Shown here one piece after another: positions 9,218-17,430 of a DNA stretch of 64,000 nt. The stretch is from Thalassobellus sediminis (GTDB lineage Bacteria > Bacteroidota > Bacteroidia > Flavobacteriales > Flavobacteriaceae). Position 1 is the stretch's first letter. The number at the start of each line of letters is the position of its first letter. Location of the stretch: the NCBI RefSeq assembly GCF_044386045.1, contig NZ_JBISCD010000040.1:1-64000 (forward strand). The letters run 5' to 3'. The position numbers were made by a program, and so were the translations under genes. The notes beneath the pieces are model-generated. The model saw only the letters and a list, made by a program, of their open reading frames with translations, ran no database searches and was not told the DNA's origin.

Positions 9218-9223
9218 AGGTTG

Positions 9224-9231
9224 CAAAATTA
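9224..9231 (-). promoter_or_regulatory. -7 element for lipB
   Basis: On the minus strand this reads TAATTTTG, an exact TAnnTTTG. It ends six bases before the lipB ATG, so initiation would start at or next to the start codon. No good -33 box is visible. Confidence 0.5.
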
Positions 9232-9246
9232 CAATATTTTTATGTT

Positions 9247-9405
9247 TTAATTTTTAGGATTATTAAGAATAACTAAGGCTGCAATAACGCCAGGAACCCA
9301 GCCACAAAGCCATAATAGAAAAACGATAATAATAGAGCCACATCCTTTATCTAAAACAGCTAAAGGCGGACAAATAATAGACAGTAGAACTCTCCAGAAA
9401 CTCAT
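9247..9405 (-). CDS. YqaE/Pmp3-family mini membrane protein
   Basis: A 52-residue protein. It starts MSFWRVLLSIICPPLAVLDK, continues GCGSIIIVFLLWLCGWVPG and ends VIAALVILNNPKN. Two hydrophobic helices joined by a short polar turn, the CPPLAV motif in helix 1 and the LWLCGWVPGVIAA motif in helix 2 identify the Pmp3/YqaE/UPF0057 family. Members sit in the plasma membrane and in several organisms respond to salt or cold stress; the molecular action is unclear. It lies 30 nt upstream of lipB on the same strand and may share a transcript, although lipB has its own -7 box. Confidence 0.9.
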   Translation of the reverse strand: MSFWRVLLSIICPPLAVLDKGCGSIIIVFLLWLCGWVPGVIAALVILNNPKN

Positions 9406-9496
9406 GATTTGATTTGTTTTATTTGATTAATGATACTTATTTGACGCAATAACACTATTAATGTTACAGCATCAACAAATTCAATTCAAAAAAATA

Positions 9497-10384
9497 TTAT
9501 TCACACAATGCTTCCAATGCATCTTCAATATCGCCAGGAGTGCTCATAATTTTCATAAAGGTTCCCATTGTTAGTTCTGGCCAATGCAAAGCAATTCTAT
9601 ATTTGCCATGCAACATCGTTGCTTCATTTCCTTGTAAAATAATCTCATAAGGCAATGCTGCTAGATGATCTGCTCCTATTTTTGGCAAAAAGTAAGGCTC
9701 ACCTTCTTCTTTATCTAGTAAACCAATACCAAACACAGCGACTTTTTGATCTTTATAAACGATACTATAAACCCTAACAGTGTTTCCTTTTTTTGCTTCC
9801 AAATTTTTAGTTATTGTTTGTAAACCTTCTTCAAAAGTTGCAAACTCATTTAATTCAATAGGATCTGTAAAATAAGGCATCATTATTTTATAATGATATT
9901 TTGCTAATTTGTCTGCTTCAACAGTTCCTCCAAAAGGTTTAAACTCTTTCCCTAAGGGAGTAAAAGCAGTTTTTAAATCGGTACTAAACTTAACAAACGT
10001 GCTTTTATATGTGCTATAATTATTTGGCAAATAAGCTCTTAATAAATAATCTGGATTGGTATATGAAATAATTACTTTTCCATTATTTTCTACCAAACCA
10101 ACTTTCATTACTGCGGCTAAAGCACCTCTATCCTTTACTTTTATTACTTTATTTTTTAAATCTGCTCTAGTAAACGCAACAACTCCTAACGAACTTTTAT
10201 TAGAAGGGTTATAAGTTCCTAAAACGTTAAAAGCATTATCTTTTAATGTGCTAATGACTTCTTTAGTAACTTCCTGAATTGACTTTGTAGACTCTCCAAC
10301 TTTAATATAAGGTGACAAATCTTGTGCGGCTGTATTAAAATGAATAGAAACAAGTGTAATAACACTCAAAATAAGATGTTTCAT
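9497..10384 (-). CDS. Secreted protein of unknown function
   Basis: 295 residues with a cleavable signal peptide (about residues 1-20, ending TAAQ). No domain is recognised with confidence. The C-terminal third (ALPYEIILQGNEATMLHGKY, ALHWPELTMGTFMKIMSTPG) looks well ordered, with three acidic residues near the very end. There are no cysteine pairs except the penultimate Cys, no metal motif and no membrane helix after the signal. It stands alone, with a divergent LuxR-type gene 174 nt upstream. The product is probably periplasmic or surface located. Confidence 0.65.
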   Translation of the reverse strand: MKHLILSVITLVSIHFNTAAQDLSPYIKVGESTKSIQEVTKEVISTLKDNAFNVLGTYNPSNKSSLGVVAFTRADLKNKVIKVKDRGALAAVMKVGLVENNGKVIISYTNPDYLLRAYLPNNYSTYKSTFVKFSTDLKTAFTPLGKEFKPFGGTVEADKLAKYHYKIMMPYFTDPIELNEFATFEEGLQTITKNLEAKKGNTVRVYSIVYKDQKVAVFGIGLLDKEEGEPYFLPKIGADHLAALPYEIILQGNEATMLHGKYRIALHWPELTMGTFMKIMSTPGDIEDALEALCE

Positions 10385-10558
10385 AATGCTATATGTTTTA
10401 AGAATTACAGTAAACTAAATATTAGAAGAATGAAAAAACCACATCCTTTATAAACTCATTAAAATAAGCTCTTTTAATTCTATTTTCTTATGATAATTAT
10501 CATGCGAGCAAATTATAAGTCTATTTCATTTTAAAATAAATTATAGTAGATTAGTAGC

Positions 10559-11617
10559 ATGAGAATAAACTTAGTTTTGATATTGTTTTTAATAATGTCT
10601 TTTTCCGCGAAAGCGCAATATCGCTTTACAGGTCATGTTGATAATAAACAATGGAATAACAATGTTTACCTTTCTATAATTGAAGATTATCGAAAAATTT
10701 CAGGTGTTTATTTCGAACAAATTATTGCCAAAGTAAATACCGATAGCTTGGGTTACTTTCAGTTTTCGGGCAATGAATTAGACCTAGAAAACAGAATTTA
10801 CAGGATTCATGTTGATAATTGCTTTGATAACGAACAAAACAGCAATCATTTTAACGGACATTGTGATGACAGTAAAGAAGTTGTTTTCATAGCAAAAAAC
10901 AACGATACCATTGCTTTTCCTTTTTCGTTTGAAAAGCAAATGTTTTGCGATATTGAATCGAATAATGAAAAAGCAACGGCGTTTATTAAAATGGATTCTT
11001 TAAAAGATGAAATGAAATTTGCTTACAGCCAATTTAGAAGTGAAGCCAACAGGAAACTTAATAACAAAAAATGGTTTAAAACATTACAAAATTTTGGAGC
11101 CACACAAAACGAACCCATTGCCGAACTTTATGCATACTCCTTTTTATCAGATAGACGAAACAATCTTCATAAATACTACCTTGAAGATTTAAAACACAAT
11201 ACGTATTATCATGATTTACTAAATAGGTTAATAGAACGTTATCCTAATTCACCTTATACAAAACAGTATAAAGAAGAATTAGCCTCCGATGAATTTATAA
11301 TTAATAACAACACAACTGATGCTGATTTCAATTGGAATTATTTGGTATACTTTTTATTAGCTATATCGTTAATCATTAATTTTTGGTTTTGGCTTGCCCG
11401 AAAAAAACATAAAACCAAAACAATTAGTAAAGCCAAAGAACAACTTACCAAACAGGAACAAAATATTCTTAACCTTTTACTAGAAAACAAATCGAATAAA
11501 GAAATAGCCGAAGCTGTTTTTGTTAGCCTAAGTACAGTAAAAACACATTTAAATAATATTTACAAAAAACTAAATGTGCAATCTAGAGACGAAATTAAAT
11601 CACTATTTAACAAGTAG
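10559..11617 (+). CDS. Membrane-tethered LuxR-type transcriptional regulator
   Basis: 352 residues in an unusual order: signal peptide (1-19), an extracytoplasmic region (~20-255), a single membrane helix (~257-277, YLVYFLLAISLIINFWFW), a basic stop-transfer segment, and a C-terminal LuxR/GerE helix-turn-helix (~292-352, LTKQEQNILNLLLENKSNKEIAE, then VSLSTVKTHLNNIYKKL). The DNA-binding domain would face the cytoplasm with the sensor outside. There is no receiver or kinase domain, so signalling must be direct or need proteolysis. The outer region has a few cysteines but no family I recognise. The DUF1573 gene lies 108 nt downstream with its own promoter. Similar one-component regulators occur in Bacteroidota. 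Confidence 0.82.
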   Translation: MRINLVLILFLIMSFSAKAQYRFTGHVDNKQWNNNVYLSIIEDYRKISGVYFEQIIAKVNTDSLGYFQFSGNELDLENRIYRIHVDNCFDNEQNSNHFNGHCDDSKEVVFIAKNNDTIAFPFSFEKQMFCDIESNNEKATAFIKMDSLKDEMKFAYSQFRSEANRKLNNKKWFKTLQNFGATQNEPIAELYAYSFLSDRRNNLHKYYLEDLKHNTYYHDLLNRLIERYPNSPYTKQYKEELASDEFIINNNTTDADFNWNYLVYFLLAISLIINFWFWLARKKHKTKTISKAKEQLTKQEQNILNLLLENKSNKEIAEAVFVSLSTVKTHLNNIYKKLNVQSRDEIKSLFNK

Positions 11618-11669
11618 TTATTAAAAATCAACCTAGGTACTAGTACTCATTTCAACCTTAAATAACCAC

Positions 11670-11697
11670 TTGTTATTTAGTATTTTTATCATGTTTG
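11670..11697 (+). promoter_or_regulatory. Promoter of the DUF1573 gene
   Basis: TTG at 11670-11672 and CATGTTTG at 11690-11697 are 17 nt apart. The -7 box differs from TAnnTTTG at one base. Transcription would start near 11703, giving a leader of about 20 nt. Confidence 0.5.
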
Positions 11698-11725
11698 TGC
11701 CATTATTAATCAAAATACAAACATT

Positions 11726-12163
11726 ATGAATTTATCAATGCACAGATTACAAACAGTAAAAACAAAATTAGTATTAGTAATCTGCTTATTTGTTTATGCC
11801 ACAAATTTTGCTCAAGAAACGGCAGATATCACAAATGCAGGCGTATTAACTTTTAAAACAGATGTTATAGATTACGGTAGTATTGAACAGAAAGCGAATG
11901 GCGAACGTATTTTTACATTTACCAATACAGGTAAAAGCCCAATTATTATTTCTAAAGTAAAAACTTCTTGTGGTTGCACCGTGCCTTCGTATTCTAAAAC
12001 ACCTATTTTACCAGGCGAAACAAGTAATATTACAATTAAATATGCAACAAGTAGAATTGGTGCTTTTAATAAAACTATTACTGTAACATCTAATGCTTCA
12101 GAGCCTAATAAAATATTACGAATTAAAGGCGAAGTTTTAAAACCTAAAGAAGCAAAAAGCTAA
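11726..12163 (+). CDS. DUF1573 secreted protein
   Basis: 145 residues: a signal peptide to about residue 29 (ATNFAQ), then one DUF1573 domain, an Ig-like/ASPM-type beta sandwich. Family marks are DVIDYGSIEQ, RIFTFTNTGKSPIIISKVK, the SCGCTVP cysteine motif, PILPGETSNI and a closing RIKGEVL. DUF1573 proteins are abundant in Bacteroidota and usually secreted; their function is not established. Translation could also begin at the second Met (residue 5). It follows the membrane LuxR gene but has its own promoter. Confidence 0.88.
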   Translation: MNLSMHRLQTVKTKLVLVICLFVYATNFAQETADITNAGVLTFKTDVIDYGSIEQKANGERIFTFTNTGKSPIIISKVKTSCGCTVPSYSKTPILPGETSNITIKYATSRIGAFNKTITVTSNASEPNKILRIKGEVLKPKEAKS

Positions 12164-12233
12164 GTTTTAACTTCTTTTTATCTTAAAACAAAAATCTACC
12201 AATAAGTTGTATGCTATTTTTTTGAAAATAATG

Positions 12234-12265
12234 TAATTTTGCACCCGTCTGTCGCAAAAGACAGC
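12234..12265 (+). promoter_or_regulatory. lysS -7 element and leader hairpin
   Basis: TAATTTTG at 12234-12241 is an exact -7 match, with a TTG 24 nt upstream. In the resulting ~35-nt leader, CTGTC (12249-12253) and GACAG (12260-12264) form a 5-bp hairpin with loop GCAAAA, ending 18 nt before the start codon. It is too small for a T-box, and a translational effect is speculative. Confidence 0.5.
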
Positions 12266-12282
12266 ATTCAAAATTAATTAGC

Positions 12283-13971
12283 ATGCAACTTTCAGAACAA
12301 GAATTAGTAAGAAGAGAAAAGTTAGTAAAATTACGCGAATTAGGAATCAATCCTTATCCAGCAGATTTATACCCAGTAAACCATACCTCTAAACAGGTAA
12401 AAGACCAGTTTGAAGATGGTAAAAAAGTTATTATTGCCGGTAGGTTAATGATGGTAAAAGTACAGGGTAAAGCTAGTTTTGCTCAATTACAAGATGCTGA
12501 AGGAAAAATACAAGTTTATTTTAACCGTGATGAAATTTGCCCAGGTGAAGACAAAGTAAAATACAACGATGTATTTAAAAAGCTTTTAGATTTTGGCGAT
12601 TTTATTGGTATTGAAGGCGAGTTATTCACAACACAAGTTGGAGAAAAATCGGTTAGAGTAAAAGATTTCACCCTATTAAGTAAAGCCTTAAAACCGTTAC
12701 CGCTTCCTAAAGAAAAAGACGGCGTTGTATATGATGCTTTTACAGATCCTGAACAACGTTACAGACAACGTTATGCCGATTTAGTGGTAAACCCACAAGT
12801 TAAAGACGTATTTGTAAAACGTACTAAATTGTTTAATGCCATGCGTTCATTTTTTAATGACTCTGGTTATTTTGAAGTAGAAACACCTGTATTACAACCT
12901 ATTCCTGGTGGTGCTGCTGCGCGTCCGTTTATAACACATCACAATGCTTTAGATGTGCCATTGTATATGCGAATTGCTAACGAATTATATCTTAAAAGAT
13001 TAATTGTTGGTGGTTTTGATGGTGTTTATGAGTTTTCTAAAAACTTTAGAAACGAAGGCATGGACAGAACTCACAACCCTGAGTTTACTGCTATGGAAAT
13101 TTATGTAGCTTACAAAGACTACAACTGGATGATGGATTTCTGTGAGCGTTTACTAGAACACTGTGCCATAGCCGTTAACGGAAGCACTAAAGCTACTTTT
13201 GGCGAGCATGAAATAGATTTTAAAGCGCCTTACGCTAGAGTAACGATGGCAGATTCTATAAAACACTTTACAGGATTTGACATTACAGGAAAAACCGAAG
13301 ATGAAATAAGACAAGCTGCAAAAGACTTAGGTATTGAAGTCGATGAAACCATGGGTAAAGGCAAGCTTATTGATGAAATTTTTGGCGAAAAATGTGAGGG
13401 TAACTACATACAACCTACATACATTACAGACTACCCGAAAGAGATGAGTCCGTTATGTAAAGAACACAGAGAAAACCCAGAATTAACCGAACGTTTTGAA
13501 CTTATGGTTTGTGGTAAAGAAATAGCAAATGCTTATTCTGAACTTAACGACCCTATTGACCAACGTGAGCGTTTTGAGCACCAACTTAAACTTGCTGCCA
13601 AAGGTGATGATGAAGCTACCGAATTTATTGATCATGACTTTTTACGTGCTTTAGAGTACGGTATGCCTCCAACATCTGGTATGGGAATTGGTATGGACAG
13701 ACTTATTATGTTTTTAACCAATAACCAATCGATACAAGAAGTTTTATTCTTCCCGCAAATGCGTCCAGAGAAAAAAGCGGTTGCTGTGAGTGATGAAGCT
13801 AAAGCTGTTTTTGAAATTTTAAAGAAAGCTGAAAAATTAACATTGAATGATTTAAAAGTTCAGTCTGGCTTATCAAATAAAAAATGGGATAAAACCATTA
13901 AAGAATTAACTAAAAACAATCTTGCTAAAGTTGAAAAAACAGATGACGGATTGTTTGTTGAAGTTGTTTAG
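12283..13971 (+). CDS. lysS: Lysyl-tRNA synthetase, class II
   Basis: Charges tRNA-Lys. The N-terminal OB-fold anticodon-binding domain (~50-150) carries GRLMMVKVQGKASFAQLQD. The class II catalytic core (~170-500) shows motif 2 (FRNEGMDRTHNPEFTAME) and motif 3 (GMGIGMDRLIMFLTN). At 562 residues it is longer than the ~500-residue E. coli enzyme. The last ~60 residues (from about VAVSDEAKAVFEILKKAEKL) form an extra helical, winged-helix-like segment, which I recall from other Bacteroidota LysS proteins. There is no partner gene. A bidirectional terminator follows. Confidence 0.97.
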   Translation: MQLSEQELVRREKLVKLRELGINPYPADLYPVNHTSKQVKDQFEDGKKVIIAGRLMMVKVQGKASFAQLQDAEGKIQVYFNRDEICPGEDKVKYNDVFKKLLDFGDFIGIEGELFTTQVGEKSVRVKDFTLLSKALKPLPLPKEKDGVVYDAFTDPEQRYRQRYADLVVNPQVKDVFVKRTKLFNAMRSFFNDSGYFEVETPVLQPIPGGAAARPFITHHNALDVPLYMRIANELYLKRLIVGGFDGVYEFSKNFRNEGMDRTHNPEFTAMEIYVAYKDYNWMMDFCERLLEHCAIAVNGSTKATFGEHEIDFKAPYARVTMADSIKHFTGFDITGKTEDEIRQAAKDLGIEVDETMGKGKLIDEIFGEKCEGNYIQPTYITDYPKEMSPLCKEHRENPELTERFELMVCGKEIANAYSELNDPIDQRERFEHQLKLAAKGDDEATEFIDHDFLRALEYGMPPTSGMGIGMDRLIMFLTNNQSIQEVLFFPQMRPEKKAVAVSDEAKAVFEILKKAEKLTLNDLKVQSGLSNKKWDKTIKELTKNNLAKVEKTDDGLFVEVV

Positions 13972-14012
13972 TTTTTCATATTACTAAACTTACTTCAGTA
14001 TTTTATAATATT

Positions 14013-14055
14013 AAAAAGAGGCTGTCTTTACTTTTTAGACAGCCTCTTTTTTTTT
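14013..14055. terminator. Bidirectional terminator, lysS / GDYXXLXY gene
   Basis: A perfect 15-bp stem (AAAAAGAGGCTGTCT and its complement) with a 9-nt loop sits between two convergent genes. It carries A and T runs on both sides, so it can stop transcription from either direction. Confidence 0.9.
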
Positions 14056-14071
14056 AATTCTTTCTAGACTT

Positions 14072-14638
14072 TCATTCCTCCTGTTCAACATAATCTTTAA
14101 TAGAAATTTCATCAATAATAACATCTTCTAAAACCGCCTCACCTTCTTTTACATAAACTAAAGCATAGGTGTTATTAGGTAAAGAATCGCGTTGCCTGTT
14201 TCTTACAGCAACCTCAGCATCATAGGCTTTTGTTTCTTCCATATAGTATTTATTAAACGGAAATTGAATGTTTATTATTTTCGAATAATTATCATAGTAG
14301 CCTGCTTTCACTTTTATATAATCATTCCTGTTTTCTGTTAATAGGTTTCTACTTACCACATCAATCTTAGCAAAACTTAAACTATCATTTGTTAAATAAA
14401 CATACATAGGTTCGTTTCTTTTCCATAAAGAGTCAGTGGTTTTAAACGAATTTATGTCATAATTCAAGTTTATATATTTTCCTCTAAACGGATCGCTTGG
14501 ATCTACAGGTTGTGTTTTAAACTTATAAGCTGTACCCGTTTTTAAAATAGATTCCTGATTTAAAATCATTTGAGCAGGTATAAATAATTGCGCTAATGCT
14601 ACAACTATAAATACGATAAATAGGTGTATTGTTTTCAT
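14072..14638 (-). CDS. GDYXXLXY-domain membrane-anchored protein
   Basis: 188 residues: one N-terminal membrane segment (5-21) followed by an extracytoplasmic domain. The name-giving motif appears as FRGKYINLNYDI (Lys in place of the usual Asp). Genes of this family normally accompany DUF2157 and DUF4401 membrane proteins, and a DUF2157 gene is indeed two genes upstream here. It is the last gene of a tight minus-strand run, 6 nt after the DUF2459-like gene. The role is unknown. Confidence 0.82.
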   Translation of the reverse strand: MKTIHLFIVFIVVALAQLFIPAQMILNQESILKTGTAYKFKTQPVDPSDPFRGKYINLNYDINSFKTTDSLWKRNEPMYVYLTNDSLSFAKIDVVSRNLLTENRNDYIKVKAGYYDNYSKIINIQFPFNKYYMEETKAYDAEVAVRNRQRDSLPNNTYALVYVKEGEAVLEDVIIDEISIKDYVEQEE

Positions 14639-14644
14639 ATGTTT

Positions 14645-15292
14645 TTAATTATTGTACTTATTAATTAATCCAAATTCTAAAGGTGTCCAAAAACAACTTT
14701 TTAAACCGCTATTTTTAAATGCTGAATTCACCCATGTGTTACAGGTAAAAAGACAAGAATAATTCCCATTTGCCTTGTAAAAATCATCACTAGATGTATA
14801 GCCTTTTCCTTTTAGCATAATTTTAGAAGCATCTTCATTTAAAACAAAAGATTTTGAGATATACTGGTTGAGCTTTTTTAATTGATTATCGCTTAATTTA
14901 ACTTCTACCCAATTATCAGATTTCGTGTTAAACCTAGTTAAATGAATCAATGTATTGCTTTTTAAAAACATTGCTTTAAAAGCATGCTTAAAAGTTAAAT
15001 CGCCCCAAGTAGGTGTGTTTAAATAAAAATTCTCTTCGCCCCAACCAAATGACGCATATCTGTTATCATTCATATTTAAACCTTTTAATAATTCTTTATT
15101 AATATGATGTATTGGTAATATGACATCTAAATGAACACCGTTTGAGTTTAAGAATATAGTATTGCTTAAATCTGAATCTTCATTATTCTTATTTATTGTA
15201 ATAGACATCAGTATTAGTGAAACCAACAAATAACTAATGGGCACTAAAAGAACATAAAAGATATATTTTGAAACCTTTTTTAACATTCTCAT
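14645..15292 (-). CDS. DUF2459 / TIGR02117-like membrane-anchored protein
   Basis: 215 residues with an N-terminal membrane helix (~10-31), then a periplasmic-type domain. It contains NSNGVHLDVILP, YASFGWGEENFYLNTPTWGDL and a Cys-containing FTCNTWVNSAFKNSGLK. The His/Cys layout recalls the DUF2459 (TIGR02117) family, which has a papain/NlpC-like look; hydrolase activity is not proven. Two adjacent starts are possible (residues 1 and 3). It lies 3 nt after the DUF2157 gene and 6 nt before the GDYXXLXY gene, so it is clearly part of one operon. Confidence 0.75.
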   Translation of the reverse strand: MRMLKKVSKYIFYVLLVPISYLLVSLILMSITINKNNEDSDLSNTIFLNSNGVHLDVILPIHHINKELLKGLNMNDNRYASFGWGEENFYLNTPTWGDLTFKHAFKAMFLKSNTLIHLTRFNTKSDNWVEVKLSDNQLKKLNQYISKSFVLNEDASKIMLKGKGYTSSDDFYKANGNYSCLFTCNTWVNSAFKNSGLKSCFWTPLEFGLINKYNN

Positions 15293-15295
15293 ACT

Positions 15296-16576
15296 CTAAG
15301 ATTTTAATTTCTTTTGCTTTTTCAGCATCAAATAATTAGTAAAAAAGAATCCAAAACCAACTCCTACAAATAATAACCCTCTTAAAACGAAACTCATATT
15401 CGTATCAAAAAATCGACAAACAATTAATATGGTTATAATTAATAACCCGTAATTTAAAACCCCGAAATGAAGTTTATCTGCTCCTAATTTTATAGCCATA
15501 ACTCCTAATGCCAATACCAAAAGGTTTATTAGTATAACGGGAATGATATCATTACTGAAACCTATAAAAAAGATTATAGAAAATATGATGAATACATACT
15601 GAAATAAATTAATACCTTTTAACCAATTATTCTTTTTTCCATATATTAAAACAACAAAGGCTAGTAAAAAGAAGAATATATAAATGTAAAATTCTTGAGA
15701 ATTAAACAACATAGCTTCGTTAAAAAGGTCTGTCCATAACCATTCAAAACTAGCTAATAGTAACATATAAACAGTTCCTAAAGACCCCAAAACTAAATAG
15801 CCGTTTTTTCTTAATTTCTGATTATTAAAATACGGAAGCTTTCCTAAATTGTACAATACTCCAAAAAGTGACACATACATTAAATACCCAAAAACGCCAT
15901 TACTTTCTACAAAAGTTCCTAAAACAATAATAATGCTTAATGGTACTAGCCAGTTAAACACAGAGGTTATATTGGCAGTCGCTTTTTGTTTTAAAAGCGT
16001 ACTATAATAAGGCAATATGGCTACTATTAATAGAATATACAACCAAGGTGTACCGCTAGAATTATAAAAGTAACCATGTTCTACGGCATAATAAGTAGCA
16101 AATACAATATGCAAAATACCCAATGCGTTAGATCGTAACAAATATACGAGTGGTAAACCAAGCATGGTCCAGGTTAACAAATAACTACTTAAGTTACCTG
16201 GAATATTATAAATCTGACTCACCAATGCCATACTAGAACCAACAGCAAAAAATAAAAATACGCCTGAAGCTTCTTTCCAAGTGACACTTCTCTTTTTTAG
16301 AATAGAATACCCAACACATAGTTGTCCAATAACTAATGGCAAAAAGGCAAACACCGTTTTTATTGTTCTTGAAAAATCATCCCAATTATGAGCCAATATT
16401 AAAATAATGCCTAAACCAACTAAAGTAGATCCTAAAACAGCAAAAACTGTAAATAATCTGTTTGGAGAATCAACTTGTTTTGATTGATAATAAGACGTTA
16501 TTTTAAAAGCTGTGTCTTGAGATATAACTTGCGCTTCAACAAGTTCTTTTATATCATTTTGAATTTTTGAATTCAT
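15296..16576 (-). CDS. DUF2157 polytopic membrane protein
   Basis: 426 residues. A cytoplasmic N-terminal part (residues 1-40, ELVEAQVISQDTAFKITSYY) is followed by about twelve hydrophobic helices. The opening LFTVFAVLGSTLVGLGIILILAHNWDD and FFAVGSSMALVSQIY are hallmark DUF2157 segments. No enzymatic motif is seen. The gene overlaps the ceramidase-like gene by 4 nt and is followed 3 nt later by the DUF2459-like gene. The DUF4401 partner commonly found next to such genes is absent here. Confidence 0.82.
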   Translation of the reverse strand: MNSKIQNDIKELVEAQVISQDTAFKITSYYQSKQVDSPNRLFTVFAVLGSTLVGLGIILILAHNWDDFSRTIKTVFAFLPLVIGQLCVGYSILKKRSVTWKEASGVFLFFAVGSSMALVSQIYNIPGNLSSYLLTWTMLGLPLVYLLRSNALGILHIVFATYYAVEHGYFYNSSGTPWLYILLIVAILPYYSTLLKQKATANITSVFNWLVPLSIIIVLGTFVESNGVFGYLMYVSLFGVLYNLGKLPYFNNQKLRKNGYLVLGSLGTVYMLLLASFEWLWTDLFNEAMLFNSQEFYIYIFFFLLAFVVLIYGKKNNWLKGINLFQYVFIIFSIIFFIGFSNDIIPVILINLLVLALGVMAIKLGADKLHFGVLNYGLLIITILIVCRFFDTNMSFVLRGLLFVGVGFGFFFTNYLMLKKQKKLKS

Positions 16577-17301
16577 TCTATTAATTTTTGTCTTTTAATA
16601 TACATGTAATGTAATACAAATATGCCAAATACAGATATGATGTGCTTTAATGAATGCCCGCTAAGAACTCCTAAAAAAGTAAATATTTCACTATCAAAAT
16701 ACTCAAAAAATTTTGCAATTATATAAGCAAACAATAATAACCAATACCCAAAAGTCTTATTATACATAGATTTAAAGAAAATCAAGATAATTGGGATAGC
16801 TAGCATGGGGTAAAACTGAATAATGACATAAGGTCTTAAATCGTTAAAAACAATCCAATAAACAATTGATAATATACCTAACACTAGCATTGGAAACAGC
16901 AAATAACGCCCCTTTTTACAACTAATAAACTCACTAATTATAATTGACACTAAAGACATAAATACAATTGTCATGGGTAATCTATCCCAAACTAAAGTAA
17001 CATCATTAGGGTTTAAATGATAATAACCCGACCCAAAACCAACAAGTATAACTCCTGTAAAAAAAGAAGCATACTGCAAGTTCTCTTTTTTAATTCCTTT
17101 CAACTTATACAACCCTAAAAATCCAATAATGACAAATGGGATGTTTGATATAACATTCCAAAAATTAGAGATTTTAAAAAGCGTATTACCATCACTAAAA
17201 TTATGATAATTATGACTTTGTGCTATTGGAGGAATTAAACTAATCATTATCAGTGATAAAACTCCAATTACAATAAGCACCTTATACCCTATACGTTCCA
17301 T
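16573..17301 (-). CDS. Ceramidase-like (CREST superfamily) membrane protein
   Basis: 242 residues with seven hydrophobic helices. Conserved polar residues in membrane segments match the alkaline ceramidase/CREST hydrolase pattern: an early block SDGNTLFKISNFWNVISNIPFV, then GSGYYHLNPNDVTLVWDRLPM, and near the end SGHSLKHI with two His. In this superfamily three His, one Ser and one Asp form a metal-dependent amidase site. Here H (YYHLN), D (WDRLP), and the H/H pair (GHSLKH) are visible. The substrate could be a sphingolipid-type amide, which many Bacteroidota make, but this is inference. First gene of the four-gene membrane operon. Confidence 0.78.
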   Translation of the reverse strand: MERIGYKVLIVIGVLSLIMISLIPPIAQSHNYHNFSDGNTLFKISNFWNVISNIPFVIIGFLGLYKLKGIKKENLQYASFFTGVILVGFGSGYYHLNPNDVTLVWDRLPMTIVFMSLVSIIISEFISCKKGRYLLFPMLVLGILSIVYWIVFNDLRPYVIIQFYPMLAIPIILIFFKSMYNKTFGYWLLLFAYIIAKFFEYFDSEIFTFLGVLSGHSLKHIISVFGIFVLHYMYIKRQKLIE

Positions 17302-17334
17302 ATTACTTATTTAAAATTAGAAAACTCTTTTTAA

Positions 17335-17364
17335 AACCCCGCAACTATAAAGTCACGAGGTTTA
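17335..17364 (-). terminator. Weak terminator-like hairpin after the YiaAB gene
   Basis: AAACCCCG and CGAGGTTT form a stem of eight positions with one mismatch and a 14-nt loop, in the gap between the YiaAB gene and the membrane operon. The minus-strand T tract is interrupted, so termination efficiency is doubtful. Confidence 0.4.
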
Positions 17365-17430
17365 GGGTTACTAACCAATCATCAAAACAACCCTTTTGTT
17401 TTTTTGTTTTGACAACAATACTTCAACTTA

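Noticed and set aside
17302..17430. tRNA-like gene in the GC-richer gap
   Set aside because: No acceptor stem, no T-loop signature and no full cloverleaf; only a weak hairpin.
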